From NCBI GenBank assembly GCA_964465665.1, contig CAYXKM010000191.1:1-5264 (forward strand): a stretch of 5,264 nt of DNA, in the 5' to 3' direction. A program made the position numbers and the translations under genes. Under the pieces are notes generated by a model that saw nothing but the letters and a program-made list of their open reading frames with translations, searched no databases and was not told the origin of the DNA. This document shows positions 1 through 5,264 of this stretch, piece by piece; the stretch's first letter is position 1; the number at the start of each line of letters is the position of its first letter. The stretch is from JAKEGN01 sp964465665. GTDB lineage: Bacteria > Pseudomonadota > Gammaproteobacteria > Steroidobacterales > Woeseiaceae.

Positions 1-824
1 AGCAGATTTGCACCTACGCCTCCCGCCACGACGATACGTTTGGCATCGACCTGGACAGCCGCCTTGAGCGTGCGCGCGACCAGGGTGTCGATGGCAGCGC
101 TCTGAAACGACGCCGCTATGTCGGCGGCAGCCGAGTCGGGCAGATCGGCATCGTGGGCCTGCCTGACCTGCAACATGACTGCCGTCTTCAATCCGCTGAA
201 ACTGAAGTCGAGGCCCGGGCGACCCAGCATTGGCCGGGGAAAAGCGTACGCGGACGGGTTGCCTGTTTCGGCCAGTTGCGCAAGCGCGGCTCCCCCGGGG
301 TAACCGAGGCCCAGCAGTTTGGCGCACTTGTCAAAAGCCTCGCCGACCGCGTCGTCCTGCGTCGTGCCGAGCACCCGGTAATCGCCGAGGGCTTTGCACA
401 GCACCAGCATGGTGTGGCCACCGGAAACCAGCAGTGCCAGAAACGGGAAATCGGGCGGTTCGCGTTCCAGCATCGGCGCGAGCAGATGCCCTTCCATGTG
501 GTGCACCGGGATGACCGGGCATGCCCAGGCCAGGCCGAGTCCGTTGGCCAGCCCGCCGGCCACCATCAGGGCCCCGACCAGACCCGGGCCAGCGGTATAC
601 GCAATGGCATCCGCGCTGCGCACATTGGCTTCGTCGAGAACCTTCCGCACCAGCGGCAGCAGGCATCGTACATGGTCGCGCGAGGCGATTTCCGGCACTA
701 CCCCGCCGTAGGCGGCATGCAGTCGGACCTGGCTGTGCAACGCCTGAGCCAGAAGGCCCTGGCGCGTATCGAAAAGCGCCACCCCGGTCTCGTCGCAGCT
801 AGTTTCAAGTCCCAGTACCTGCAT
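1..824 (-). CDS. tsaD: TsaD, tRNA t6A37 threonylcarbamoyltransferase catalytic subunit (C-terminus off the window)
   Basis: TsaD (formerly Gcp/YgjD) transfers the threonylcarbamoyl group from TC-AMP to A37 of ANN-decoding tRNAs, working in the cytoplasm with TsaB and TsaE. Seen: 274 uninterrupted codons on the minus strand, starting MQVLGLETSCDETG, the classic N-terminus of the ASKHA-fold family, which fixes the ATG at 824. The metal-binding HHMEGH motif is at residues 108-113 (metal ligands H109 and H113, matching E. coli H111 and H115). SGGHT is at 134-138, the GEAFDK segment at 161-166, DFSFSGLKT at 206-214, and the AGGVGAN glycine loop at 267-273, where the window ends. About 60-70 residues, including the late NGAM-type motif with the third metal ligand, lie outside. 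No frameshift is visible. No clear Shine-Dalgarno precedes the start. It is divergent from rpsU, as in E. coli and Pseudomonas. Confidence 0.97.
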   Translation of the reverse strand, partial: MQVLGLETSCDETGVALFDTRQGLLAQALHSQVRLHAAYGGVVPEIASRDHVRCLLPLVRKVLDEANVRSADAIAYTAGPGLVGALMVAGGLANGLGLAWACPVIPVHHMEGHLLAPMLEREPPDFPFLALLVSGGHTMLVLCKALGDYRVLGTTQDDAVGEAFDKCAKLLGLGYPGGAALAQLAETGNPSAYAFPRPMLGRPGLDFSFSGLKTAVMLQVRQAHDADLPDSAAADIAASFQSAAIDTLVARTLKAAVQVDAKRIVVAGGVGANL

Positions 825-894
825 AGGCGGCGCATGATACCTGAGCGTCGGCCGCCGCGGGTGGCGCCGGGCCGGTGTTGCGCCGCCGCAACCT

Positions 895-923
895 TTGCAA
901 ATTCCGGCAAGTCCCGATAGTAT
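895..923 (+). promoter_or_regulatory. Candidate sigma-70 promoter of the rpsU-yqeY-dnaG-rpoD operon
   Basis: The -35 TTGCAA (895-900) and -10 TAGTAT (918-923) each match four of six consensus positions and are separated by the optimal 17 bases. The predicted start is near 930, giving a leader of about 55 bases before rpsU. The bases between the -10 and the start (924-929) are GCGCGG. A GC-rich discriminator is typical of ribosomal promoters repressed by ppGpp and DksA, so stringent control is a reasonable inference. Prediction only. Confidence 0.5.
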
Positions 924-935
924 GCGCGGTCTTTC

Positions 936-952
936 CCCGGCCCAGCGCCGGG
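936..952 (+). promoter_or_regulatory. GC hairpin in the rpsU leader
   Basis: CCCGGC (936-941) pairs perfectly with GCCGGG (947-952) across a five-base loop, followed by TTTCTTC. If transcription starts near 930 the hairpin would occupy the extreme 5' end of the operon mRNA. It could stabilise the 5' end, act as a weak attenuator, or be a regulatory element for S21. The T tract is short and interrupted, so it is not a convincing full terminator. Confidence 0.4.
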
Positions 953-984
953 TTTCTTCGTCTCAGAATCAAGATTGATTGCGT

Positions 985-1200
985 ATGCCGAGTGTCCGCC
1001 TTAAGGAAAATGAGTATTTCGACGCGGCCCTGCGTCGATTCAAGCGCGCCTGCGAGAAAGCCGGCGTACTGACCGAGCTTCGTCGTCGTGAGTTCTACGA
1101 GAAGCCCACTCAGGAGCGAAAGCGCAAGAAAGCTGCCGCGGTAAAGCGTCACCTGAAGCGCACTTCGCGTGAGGCGGCAAGGCGTACGCGGCTGTTCTAG
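985..1200 (+). CDS. rpsU: Small ribosomal subunit protein bS21
   Basis: S21 is a small, very basic protein on the 30S platform near the 3' end of 16S rRNA, and it supports base-pairing of mRNA with the anti-Shine-Dalgarno. Seen: 71 residues, exactly the length of E. coli S21. The family core is almost identical, with ALRRFKRACEKAGVL at 15-29, RRREFYEKPTQERKRK at 33-48 and an arginine-rich end, ARRTRLF (65-71). The ATG at 985 gives the canonical MPSVRLKENE start; the in-frame TTG six bases upstream would only add two residues. No good Shine-Dalgarno is visible: an AAGA at 971-974 is the best match. It is the first gene of the operon, followed by a 76-base gap before the yqeY-type gene. Confidence 0.97.
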   Translation: MPSVRLKENEYFDAALRRFKRACEKAGVLTELRRREFYEKPTQERKRKKAAAVKRHLKRTSREAARRTRLF

Positions 1201-1206
1201 TTATTT

Positions 1207-1228
1207 GCCGGGCACCTCGCGACCCGGC
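1207..1228 (+). repeat. Inverted repeat after rpsU
   Basis: GCCGGG (1207-1212) and CCCGGC (1223-1228) can form a six-pair stem with a ten-base loop, starting six bases after the rpsU stop. It is not followed by a T run; the T-rich bases (TTATTT) lie before it. It is therefore more likely an mRNA-stabilising or processing structure than an intrinsic terminator. E. coli has a terminator at the corresponding place after rpsU that lowers dnaG and rpoD expression relative to S21. Confidence 0.4.
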
Positions 1229-1250
1229 ACTACGCAAACCCGGAAACCAG

Positions 1251-1266
1251 CTGCCGACAACGGCAG
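1251..1266 (+). repeat. Hairpin just upstream of the yqeY-type gene
   Basis: CTGCCG (1251-1256) and CGGCAG (1261-1266) form a perfect six-pair stem with an ACAA loop. It ends ten bases before the ATG at 1277, about where a Shine-Dalgarno would lie, so it could affect ribosome access. There is no T tract after it. Confidence 0.4.
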
Positions 1267-1276
1267 TCGTAGCGCT

Positions 1277-1726
1277 ATGACCTTGAAAAGCCAGATCCAG
1301 GACGACATGAAAATCGCCATGAAAACCGGCGACAAGGATCGGTTGAAAGCGATACGCCTTCTGCTTGCCGCGATAAAGCAGGTGGAAGTCGACGAGCGCA
1401 TCGAAATGGACGATGTCGCTGTGTTGTCCGTAATCAACAAAATGGTGAAGCAGCGTCGCGATTCCATAAACCAATTCCAGGCCGGTGGCCGGAACGACCT
1501 CGCTACGATCGAGGCCGACGAGATCTCGGTCCTCGAGCATTACCTGCCGGAACAGCTTGGTGACGCCGAAGTAGACGCGCTGATCGATCAGGCTATTAGA
1601 GAGAGTGGCGCCGCATCCGTTCGGGACATGGGCAAGGTCATGAACCTGGTAAAGGCACGAGCGTTAGGTCGTGCTGACATGGGTAAGGTTGGCGCCAAAG
1701 TCAAAGCACGATTGTCAGGCGTTTGA
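1277..1726 (+). CDS. yqeY: GatB/YqeY domain protein
   Basis: A 149-residue cytosolic protein of the GatB/YqeY family, related to the C-terminal tRNA-binding helical domain of the GatB subunit of Asp/Glu-tRNA amidotransferase. Its exact role as a stand-alone protein is not established; a tRNA-linked function is inferred from the homology. Seen: the family start MTLKSQIQDDMKIAMK, KAIRLLLAAIKQVEVD (24-39), the RRDSINQF segment (60-67), EHYLPEQL (87-94), and the conserved C-terminal helix region MGKVMNLVKARALGRADMGK at 118-137. The length is normal for the family. The ATG at 1277 is chosen because the frame is open further upstream but the family N-terminus begins here; no Shine-Dalgarno is evident. 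Its position between rpsU and dnaG is, from memory, the arrangement in Pseudomonas and other non-enteric gammaproteobacteria. Confidence 0.93.
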   Translation: MTLKSQIQDDMKIAMKTGDKDRLKAIRLLLAAIKQVEVDERIEMDDVAVLSVINKMVKQRRDSINQFQAGGRNDLATIEADEISVLEHYLPEQLGDAEVDALIDQAIRESGAASVRDMGKVMNLVKARALGRADMGKVGAKVKARLSGV

Positions 1727-1853
1727 TCCCCGGATACAGGCTCTCGACAGCCGGCACTTTCGCTATCCTTTGCGGCGGAGAGTGAACGCTGAAAGCACAA
1801 ACAGACTGGCTCTTCGATAACCCAGTGCCCTCGGAGTGACCGTTAAGAAATTC
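1727..1853 (+). other. Intergenic gap between yqeY and dnaG
   Basis: A 127-base gap, the longest inside the operon. It contains an inverted repeat ACTGG (1805-1809)/CCAGT (1822-1826) with a 12-base loop, and isolated -10-like hexamers (TATCCT at 1764, GATAAC at 1816) without suitably spaced -35 elements. I see no terminator with a T tract, so readthrough into dnaG is likely. The frame of dnaG is open back to a GTG at 1836, but the protein match starts at the ATG at 1854. Confidence 0.45.
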
Positions 1854-3614
1854 ATGAGCGGCTTGATTCCCCAACAATTTGTCGATGACCTGATCGCTCG
1901 CGTCGATATTGTCGAGGTGATCGGGCAACGCATTCCACTGAAAAAAGCGGGCCGTGAATTCAAGGCGCCCTGCCCGTTTCACAATGAAAAAACGCCATCG
2001 TTCACCGTCAGTCCCAGCAAGGGTTTCTATCACTGCTTCGGTTGCGGCGCGCATGGCACAACGCTCGGTTTCCTCATGGAATACGAGCACATGAGCTTCG
2101 TCGAGGCGGTCGAAAGCCTGGCGCACACCATGGGTATGGAAGTACCGCGGGAGGAGAGCCAGCGGCCTGCGCGCCGTTATGACGAGCTCTTCGATCTCCT
2201 GCAGCAGGTGGAGCGCTACTACCAGGCGCAGCTCAAGGACGATTCGGCCGCAATCGAGTATCTGAAGAATCGCGGCGTCGATGGAGCAACAGCGAAGCGC
2301 TTCGGCATTGGCTTCGCGCCGGCTGGCTGGAGCCACGTGCTTGACCGGTTTGGCGAGTCAGGTGAGTCGGTCGAGCGGCTGCTGGCAACCGGGCTCATCA
2401 TCCGCAAGGACAACGGACAACACTATGATCGTTTTCGTGATCGCATCATGTTTCCGATCCGCGATGTGCGCGGCAGGACCATCGGATTCGGCGGGCGGGT
2501 CATGGGCAAGGAAGAACCGAAATACCTGAACTCGCCGGAAACCGTCCTGTTCCACAAGGGCCGCGAGCTTTACGGTTTGTTCGAGGCGCGGCAGGCGTTG
2601 CGCAATATCCGCCGGCTGGTGGTCGTCGAGGGTTACATGGACGTCGTCGGTCTGGCGCGGCACGGCATCGATTTTTCTGTCGCGACCCTGGGTACCGCCA
2701 CCACCGTGGATCACCTTAACAGCCTGTTCCGGCTTTGCGACGATGTCTGTTTTGCCTTTGATGGCGACCGGGCTGGCCGGTCCGCAGCCTGGAAGGCGCT
2801 GGAGACGGCACTGCCACAGGTGCGGGAGGGCCGGCAGATCCGTTTTATATTCCTTCCGGAGGGCCAGGATCCTGATTCTTTCGTGCACACCCACGGCGCA
2901 ACTGCGTTCGAGAAATTGCTCGACGCGGGCGTGCCGCTTTCCGACTTCCTGATCGACGAGCTGGCAAGCCAGGTCGATATGAGTTCGGTGGATGGCAGGG
3001 CCAGGCTCGCGGAACTGGCCCGGCCGCTGATCAGCCGGATCCCGCAGGGCGTGTTTCGCGAACTGATGACCGGCCTGCTGGCTGAAAAAGTCGGCCTGCC
3101 TGTCGCCCGGCTCGATACGCTGATGGCGGACCGGGCAAAAGATACGCCACGAGCGCGGGAAGGTGCGACCGCGCTGCGACCGTTGCGCCGTTCTGTCGCC
3201 GGTACGCCGTCTCTCGTCCGCCGCGCCATTACGCTTATTTTGCATAGTCCGCGCGCCGCCAAGGACCTGGACTCCGGCTTGCTGGAAGGTATTTCCCGGC
3301 CTGGTGTCGGCCTGTTGAAAAGCCTCATTGAAACCGTGCAGGCGGACCCCGATATCACTACCGCGGGCTTGCTGGAACGCTGGCGGAACCATGAGAAAGG
3401 CCAGCACCTTGGAAAACTGGCGGCAGCCGACATACCTGAGCACGAGGAGTTTGACGCCTCGGCAGAACTTGCCGAGTGCCTGCACCAGGTCGCCGTCTCC
3501 GGGGCTCGCCAAAGAATCAATTTTCTTATTGAAAAACAAAAGGTTAAACCACTTACCGAAGCAGAGAGGAGCGAGCTCCGACAGCTCGGCCGCGGCAACG
3601 ATTCAGTGGCATAG
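1854..3614 (+). CDS. dnaG: DNA primase DnaG
   Basis: DnaG synthesises the RNA primers for lagging-strand and origin-initiated DNA synthesis, recruited by the DnaB helicase at the fork. Seen: 586 residues (E. coli 581). The N-terminal zinc-binding domain has C40, H43, C61 and C64, at the same positions as E. coli. The polymerase core has the RDRIMFPIRDVRGRTIGFGG stretch at 195-214 and YLNSPET (224-230). The TOPRIM fold has VVVEGYMDV (256-264, catalytic E259), DGDRAGR (303-309, D303 and D305) and the metal-binding DPD (339-341). The last 140 or so residues match the helicase-binding domain more loosely, as usual. The ATG at 1854 gives MSGLIPQQF, aligned with E. coli MAGRIPRVF; the upstream GTG at 1836 would add six unmatched residues. 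The ribosome site is weak (TAAGAA near 1846). The gene appears intact. Confidence 0.97.
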   Translation: MSGLIPQQFVDDLIARVDIVEVIGQRIPLKKAGREFKAPCPFHNEKTPSFTVSPSKGFYHCFGCGAHGTTLGFLMEYEHMSFVEAVESLAHTMGMEVPREESQRPARRYDELFDLLQQVERYYQAQLKDDSAAIEYLKNRGVDGATAKRFGIGFAPAGWSHVLDRFGESGESVERLLATGLIIRKDNGQHYDRFRDRIMFPIRDVRGRTIGFGGRVMGKEEPKYLNSPETVLFHKGRELYGLFEARQALRNIRRLVVVEGYMDVVGLARHGIDFSVATLGTATTVDHLNSLFRLCDDVCFAFDGDRAGRSAAWKALETALPQVREGRQIRFIFLPEGQDPDSFVHTHGATAFEKLLDAGVPLSDFLIDELASQVDMSSVDGRARLAELARPLISRIPQGVFRELMTGLLAEKVGLPVARLDTLMADRAKDTPRAREGATALRPLRRSVAGTPSLVRRAITLILHSPRAAKDLDSGLLEGISRPGVGLLKSLIETVQADPDITTAGLLERWRNHEKGQHLGKLAAADIPEHEEFDASAELAECLHQVAVSGARQRINFLIEKQKVKPLTEAERSELRQLGRGNDSVA

Positions 3615-3695
3615 TTGTTGGGATAGTTATGGTATGGGCCCGGTCAAACGAGTACCATCGCCGGTTTGCATTTTTAGCGTGGAGGTTCGGCCGTC
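3615..3695 (+). other. dnaG-rpoD gap with inverted repeats and a T run
   Basis: An 81-base gap. ATGGTA (3629-3634) and TACCAT (3653-3658) can pair around a loop containing GGGCCC. A competing weak stem, CAAAC (3645-3649) with GTTTG (3664-3668), is followed by CA and a five-T run (3671-3675), resembling a poor terminator. In E. coli an RNase E cleavage site lies between dnaG and rpoD and separates their mRNA levels; the AT-rich GCATTTTTAG here is a plausible equivalent, by inference. No well-spaced promoter is seen. Confidence 0.4.
3681..3685 (+). promoter_or_regulatory. Shine-Dalgarno of rpoD
   Basis: GGAGG is the only near-perfect ribosome binding site in the operon. It lies ten bases before the in-frame TTG at 3696 and 14 before the out-of-frame ATG at 3700. 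This spacing supports initiation at the TTG. An in-frame TAG at 3675-3677 rules out any start further upstream. Confidence 0.75.
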
Positions 3696-5264
3696 TTGAA
3701 TGACAAGCGCGCAGTATTCAAGGGAAACAAACAAGCGAAGCAGCTTAAGGAATTGATTGCCCGAGGCAAGGAGCAAGGCTACCTCACTTATACGGAAGTC
3801 AATGATCATCTGCCGAGCGGTATCGTCGACCCGGAGCAGATCGAAGATATCGTGAACATGATCAACGATATGGGCATCACCGTGCACGAGAAAGCGCCGG
3901 ATGCCGAGTCGTTGTTGCTTTCGGATGCCGAAGTTTCCAGTGACGACGAGGACGCCGCGGAGGAAGCCGAGGCCGCGCTTGCCAGTGTAGACGCTGAATT
4001 CGGGCGCACGACCGATCCGGTGCGCATGTACATGCGTGAAATGGGAACCGTCGAACTGCTGACCCGCCAGGGCGAGATCGAGATCGCCAAGCGTATTGAA
4101 GACGGTCTGAACCAGGTCAAGTATCACATGGCGCACTTTCCGCCAACCGTCGAAAAGCTGCTCGAAATCAGTGAAGCGGTAACTGCCGGCGAAACCCGCA
4201 TGCAGGACTTCGTTGTCGGCTTTATCGACCCGAATGCGCCGGATGAAATCAAATCACCGGTCGCCAAGGCAGACGGCGATGCCGCTGCTGAGGACGAGGA
4301 AGAGATCATCGATACGGGACCTGACCCGGAAGAAGTCAGGGCTCGTATGAAAGCCATCAGCAAGCTCTACGGAAAATCCCTGACTGCGCTGGAAAAGTAC
4401 GGCGTCAAGAACAGCAAGACAGTCAAAGTGCAGAAAGAACTTGCCGATCAGCTCATGCAGCTCAAGCTGGCACCGAAGCTGTTCGACGTGCTGGTGCGAA
4501 ATCTGCGCGACTCCGTTGCCGTCATTCGCGCACAGGAACGGCAGGTAATGCAAATCTGCGTCCGCGATGCGGGAATGCCAAGGAAGGATTTCCTGGCAAG
4601 CTTTCCGAAGTGCGAGACGGATCTGACCTGGATAGACAAGCACATTCGGGCAAAACGCAAGCACTCCTCAATGCTCGGAAAATTGAAGGATGATGTGTTG
4701 CGTGCACAGCGGAAACTGCTCGCAGTCGAGACGCTGACCAACCTCAAGATCGCAGAAATCAAGGAGATCAATCGCCAGATGTCCATTGGCGAGGCCAAAG
4801 CGCGGCGTGCGAAAAAGGAAATGGTCGAGGCAAACCTGCGCCTGGTTATTTCCATTGCGAAGAAGTACACGAATCGCGGCCTGCAGTTCCTTGACCTGAT
4901 TCAGGAAGGAAATATCGGCCTGATGAAAGCGGTCGATAAATTCGAGTACCGCCGTGGCTACAAGTTTTCGACCTATGCGACCTGGTGGATCCGGCAGGCA
5001 ATTACCCGCTCGATCGCGGACCAGGCTCGCACGATTCGCATTCCGGTGCATATGATCGAGACGATCAACAAGCTGAATCGCATTTCGCGGCAAATGCTGC
5101 AGGAAATGGGTCGCGAGCCGCTGCCTGACGAGCTTGCCGAACGCATGGAAATGCCGGAGGACAAGGTGCGCAAGGTGCTCAAGATTGCCAAGGAGCCGAT
5201 TTCACTCGAAACGCCGATCGGCGACGAGGAAGACTCCCACCTCGGCGATTTCATCGAGGACAAG
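3696..5264 (+). CDS. rpoD: RNA polymerase primary sigma factor RpoD, sigma-70 (C-terminus off the window)
   Basis: RpoD directs core RNA polymerase to housekeeping promoters. Seen: 523 codons, open to the window end. Region 1.1 covers about residues 16-95 (RGKEQGYLTYTEVNDHLP at 23-40). Region 1.2 starts near 103 (GRTTDPVRMYMREMGTVELL). A non-conserved region of roughly 140-360 with an acidic patch at 193-203 follows, about 11 residues shorter than in E. coli. Regions 2.1-2.4 begin at M362 (MSIGEAKARRAKKEMVEANL) and include the -10-melting aromatics Y427, W430 and W431 and the -10-reading Q434 and T437, each three below E. coli numbering. Region 3 follows, with H452 and the 3.2 finger (DEEDSHLGDF). 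Region 4, which reads the -35, is outside the window. The start is taken as TTG at 3696 because it follows GGAGG and no in-frame ATG or GTG precedes region 1.1. Confidence 0.96.
   Translation, partial: MNDKRAVFKGNKQAKQLKELIARGKEQGYLTYTEVNDHLPSGIVDPEQIEDIVNMINDMGITVHEKAPDAESLLLSDAEVSSDDEDAAEEAEAALASVDAEFGRTTDPVRMYMREMGTVELLTRQGEIEIAKRIEDGLNQVKYHMAHFPPTVEKLLEISEAVTAGETRMQDFVVGFIDPNAPDEIKSPVAKADGDAAAEDEEEIIDTGPDPEEVRARMKAISKLYGKSLTALEKYGVKNSKTVKVQKELADQLMQLKLAPKLFDVLVRNLRDSVAVIRAQERQVMQICVRDAGMPRKDFLASFPKCETDLTWIDKHIRAKRKHSSMLGKLKDDVLRAQRKLLAVETLTNLKIAEIKEINRQMSIGEAKARRAKKEMVEANLRLVISIAKKYTNRGLQFLDLIQEGNIGLMKAVDKFEYRRGYKFSTYATWWIRQAITRSIADQARTIRIPVHMIETINKLNRISRQMLQEMGREPLPDELAERMEMPEDKVRKVLKIAKEPISLETPIGDEEDSHLGDFIEDK

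Larger units (their letters stand above)
825..984. other. Divergent intergenic region between tsaD and rpsU
   Basis: This 160-base gap separates two divergent genes, so it should carry promoters for both. For rpsU there is a plausible sigma-70 promoter and a leader hairpin, listed separately. For tsaD the best match is a lone minus-strand TATCAT (5 of 6 to the -10 consensus) at 839-834. It has no recognisable -35, and its start point would fall only about three bases before the tsaD ATG, so it is weak. An inverted repeat GTTGCG/CGCAAC (877-882 and 887-892) and a palindrome TTTGCAAA (894-901) sit side by side at the rpsU -35 region and could be an operator or chance. I saw no LexA-type CTG-N10-CAG box, which E. 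coli has upstream of rpsU. Confidence 0.6.

Noticed and set aside
153..920. Plus-strand open frame of 255 codons opposite tsaD
   Set aside because: It runs codon-in-register antisense to tsaD, where a stop would require TTA, CTA or TCA codons in tsaD, which are rare in GC-rich genes. The translation shows no recognisable fold, and tsaD is certain.
936..1228. The same CCCGGC/GCCGGG arms occur in the leader hairpin and in the rpsU-yqeY hairpin, considered as a deliberate repeat or long-range switch
   Set aside because: Six-base GC-only words recur often in DNA of this composition; loops and flanks of the two hairpins differ.
3407..3436. CCTTGGAA followed by GACATACC inside dnaG, considered as a sigma-32 promoter for rpoD as in E. 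coli
   Set aside because: Both elements deviate from the CTTGAA and CCCCAT-type consensus, and short partial matches like this are expected by chance.
2358..3539. Minus-strand open frame of 393 codons opposite dnaG
   Set aside because: Again exactly in register with the dnaG codons, so its length follows from the scarcity of TTA, CTA and TCA in dnaG. The peptide resembles no family and has no supporting ribosome site that I could see.
2711..3598. Minus-strand open frame of 295 codons opposite the dnaG 3' half
   Set aside because: Low-complexity, Ser/Arg/Ala-rich translation typical of a GC-rich shadow frame, lying within a well-conserved gene.
1..5264. Search for a new defence, mobile or CRISPR-like system
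   Set aside because: Every long coding stretch is a recognised core gene in a conserved order, the gaps are 160 bases or less, and no direct-repeat array, transposase, tRNA or attachment site was found.

Overview
The window is a conserved housekeeping locus: the macromolecular synthesis operon of a non-enteric gammaproteobacterium. All five gene identities come from reading the proteins. TsaD, S21, DnaG and RpoD align closely with their Escherichia coli counterparts, including the catalytic and metal-binding residues, and RpoD has the large acidic non-conserved region. The order tsaD (divergent), rpsU, yqeY-type gene, dnaG, rpoD is the one I recall from Pseudomonas-like genomes; E. coli lacks the yqeY-type gene between rpsU and dnaG. 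The DNA is GC-rich with GC-biased third positions. I cannot name a genus.

Layout: bases 1-824 (minus strand) hold the first 274 codons of tsaD, cut by the window start. Bases 825-984 are a divergent intergenic region with a plausible sigma-70 promoter for the rightward operon and a GC hairpin near the predicted 5' end of its mRNA. Then follow, all on the plus strand, rpsU (985-1200), a GatB/YqeY-family gene (1277-1726), dnaG (1854-3614) and rpoD (3696 to the window end, lacking region 4). The three gaps inside the operon are 76, 127 and 81 bases. They contain small inverted repeats but no convincing strong terminator, which fits one readthrough transcript tuned between genes.

The genes tie together translation (S21 in the 30S subunit; TsaD in t6A tRNA modification; the YqeY protein, related to a tRNA-amidotransferase domain), initiation of DNA replication (DnaG primase) and transcription (the primary sigma factor). 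I found no mobile element, CRISPR array, RNA gene or unknown protein system. The points worth a second look are regulatory and start-site details: an apparent TTG start for rpoD, the weak ribosome binding sites of the three upstream genes, and the hairpins in the leader and gaps.
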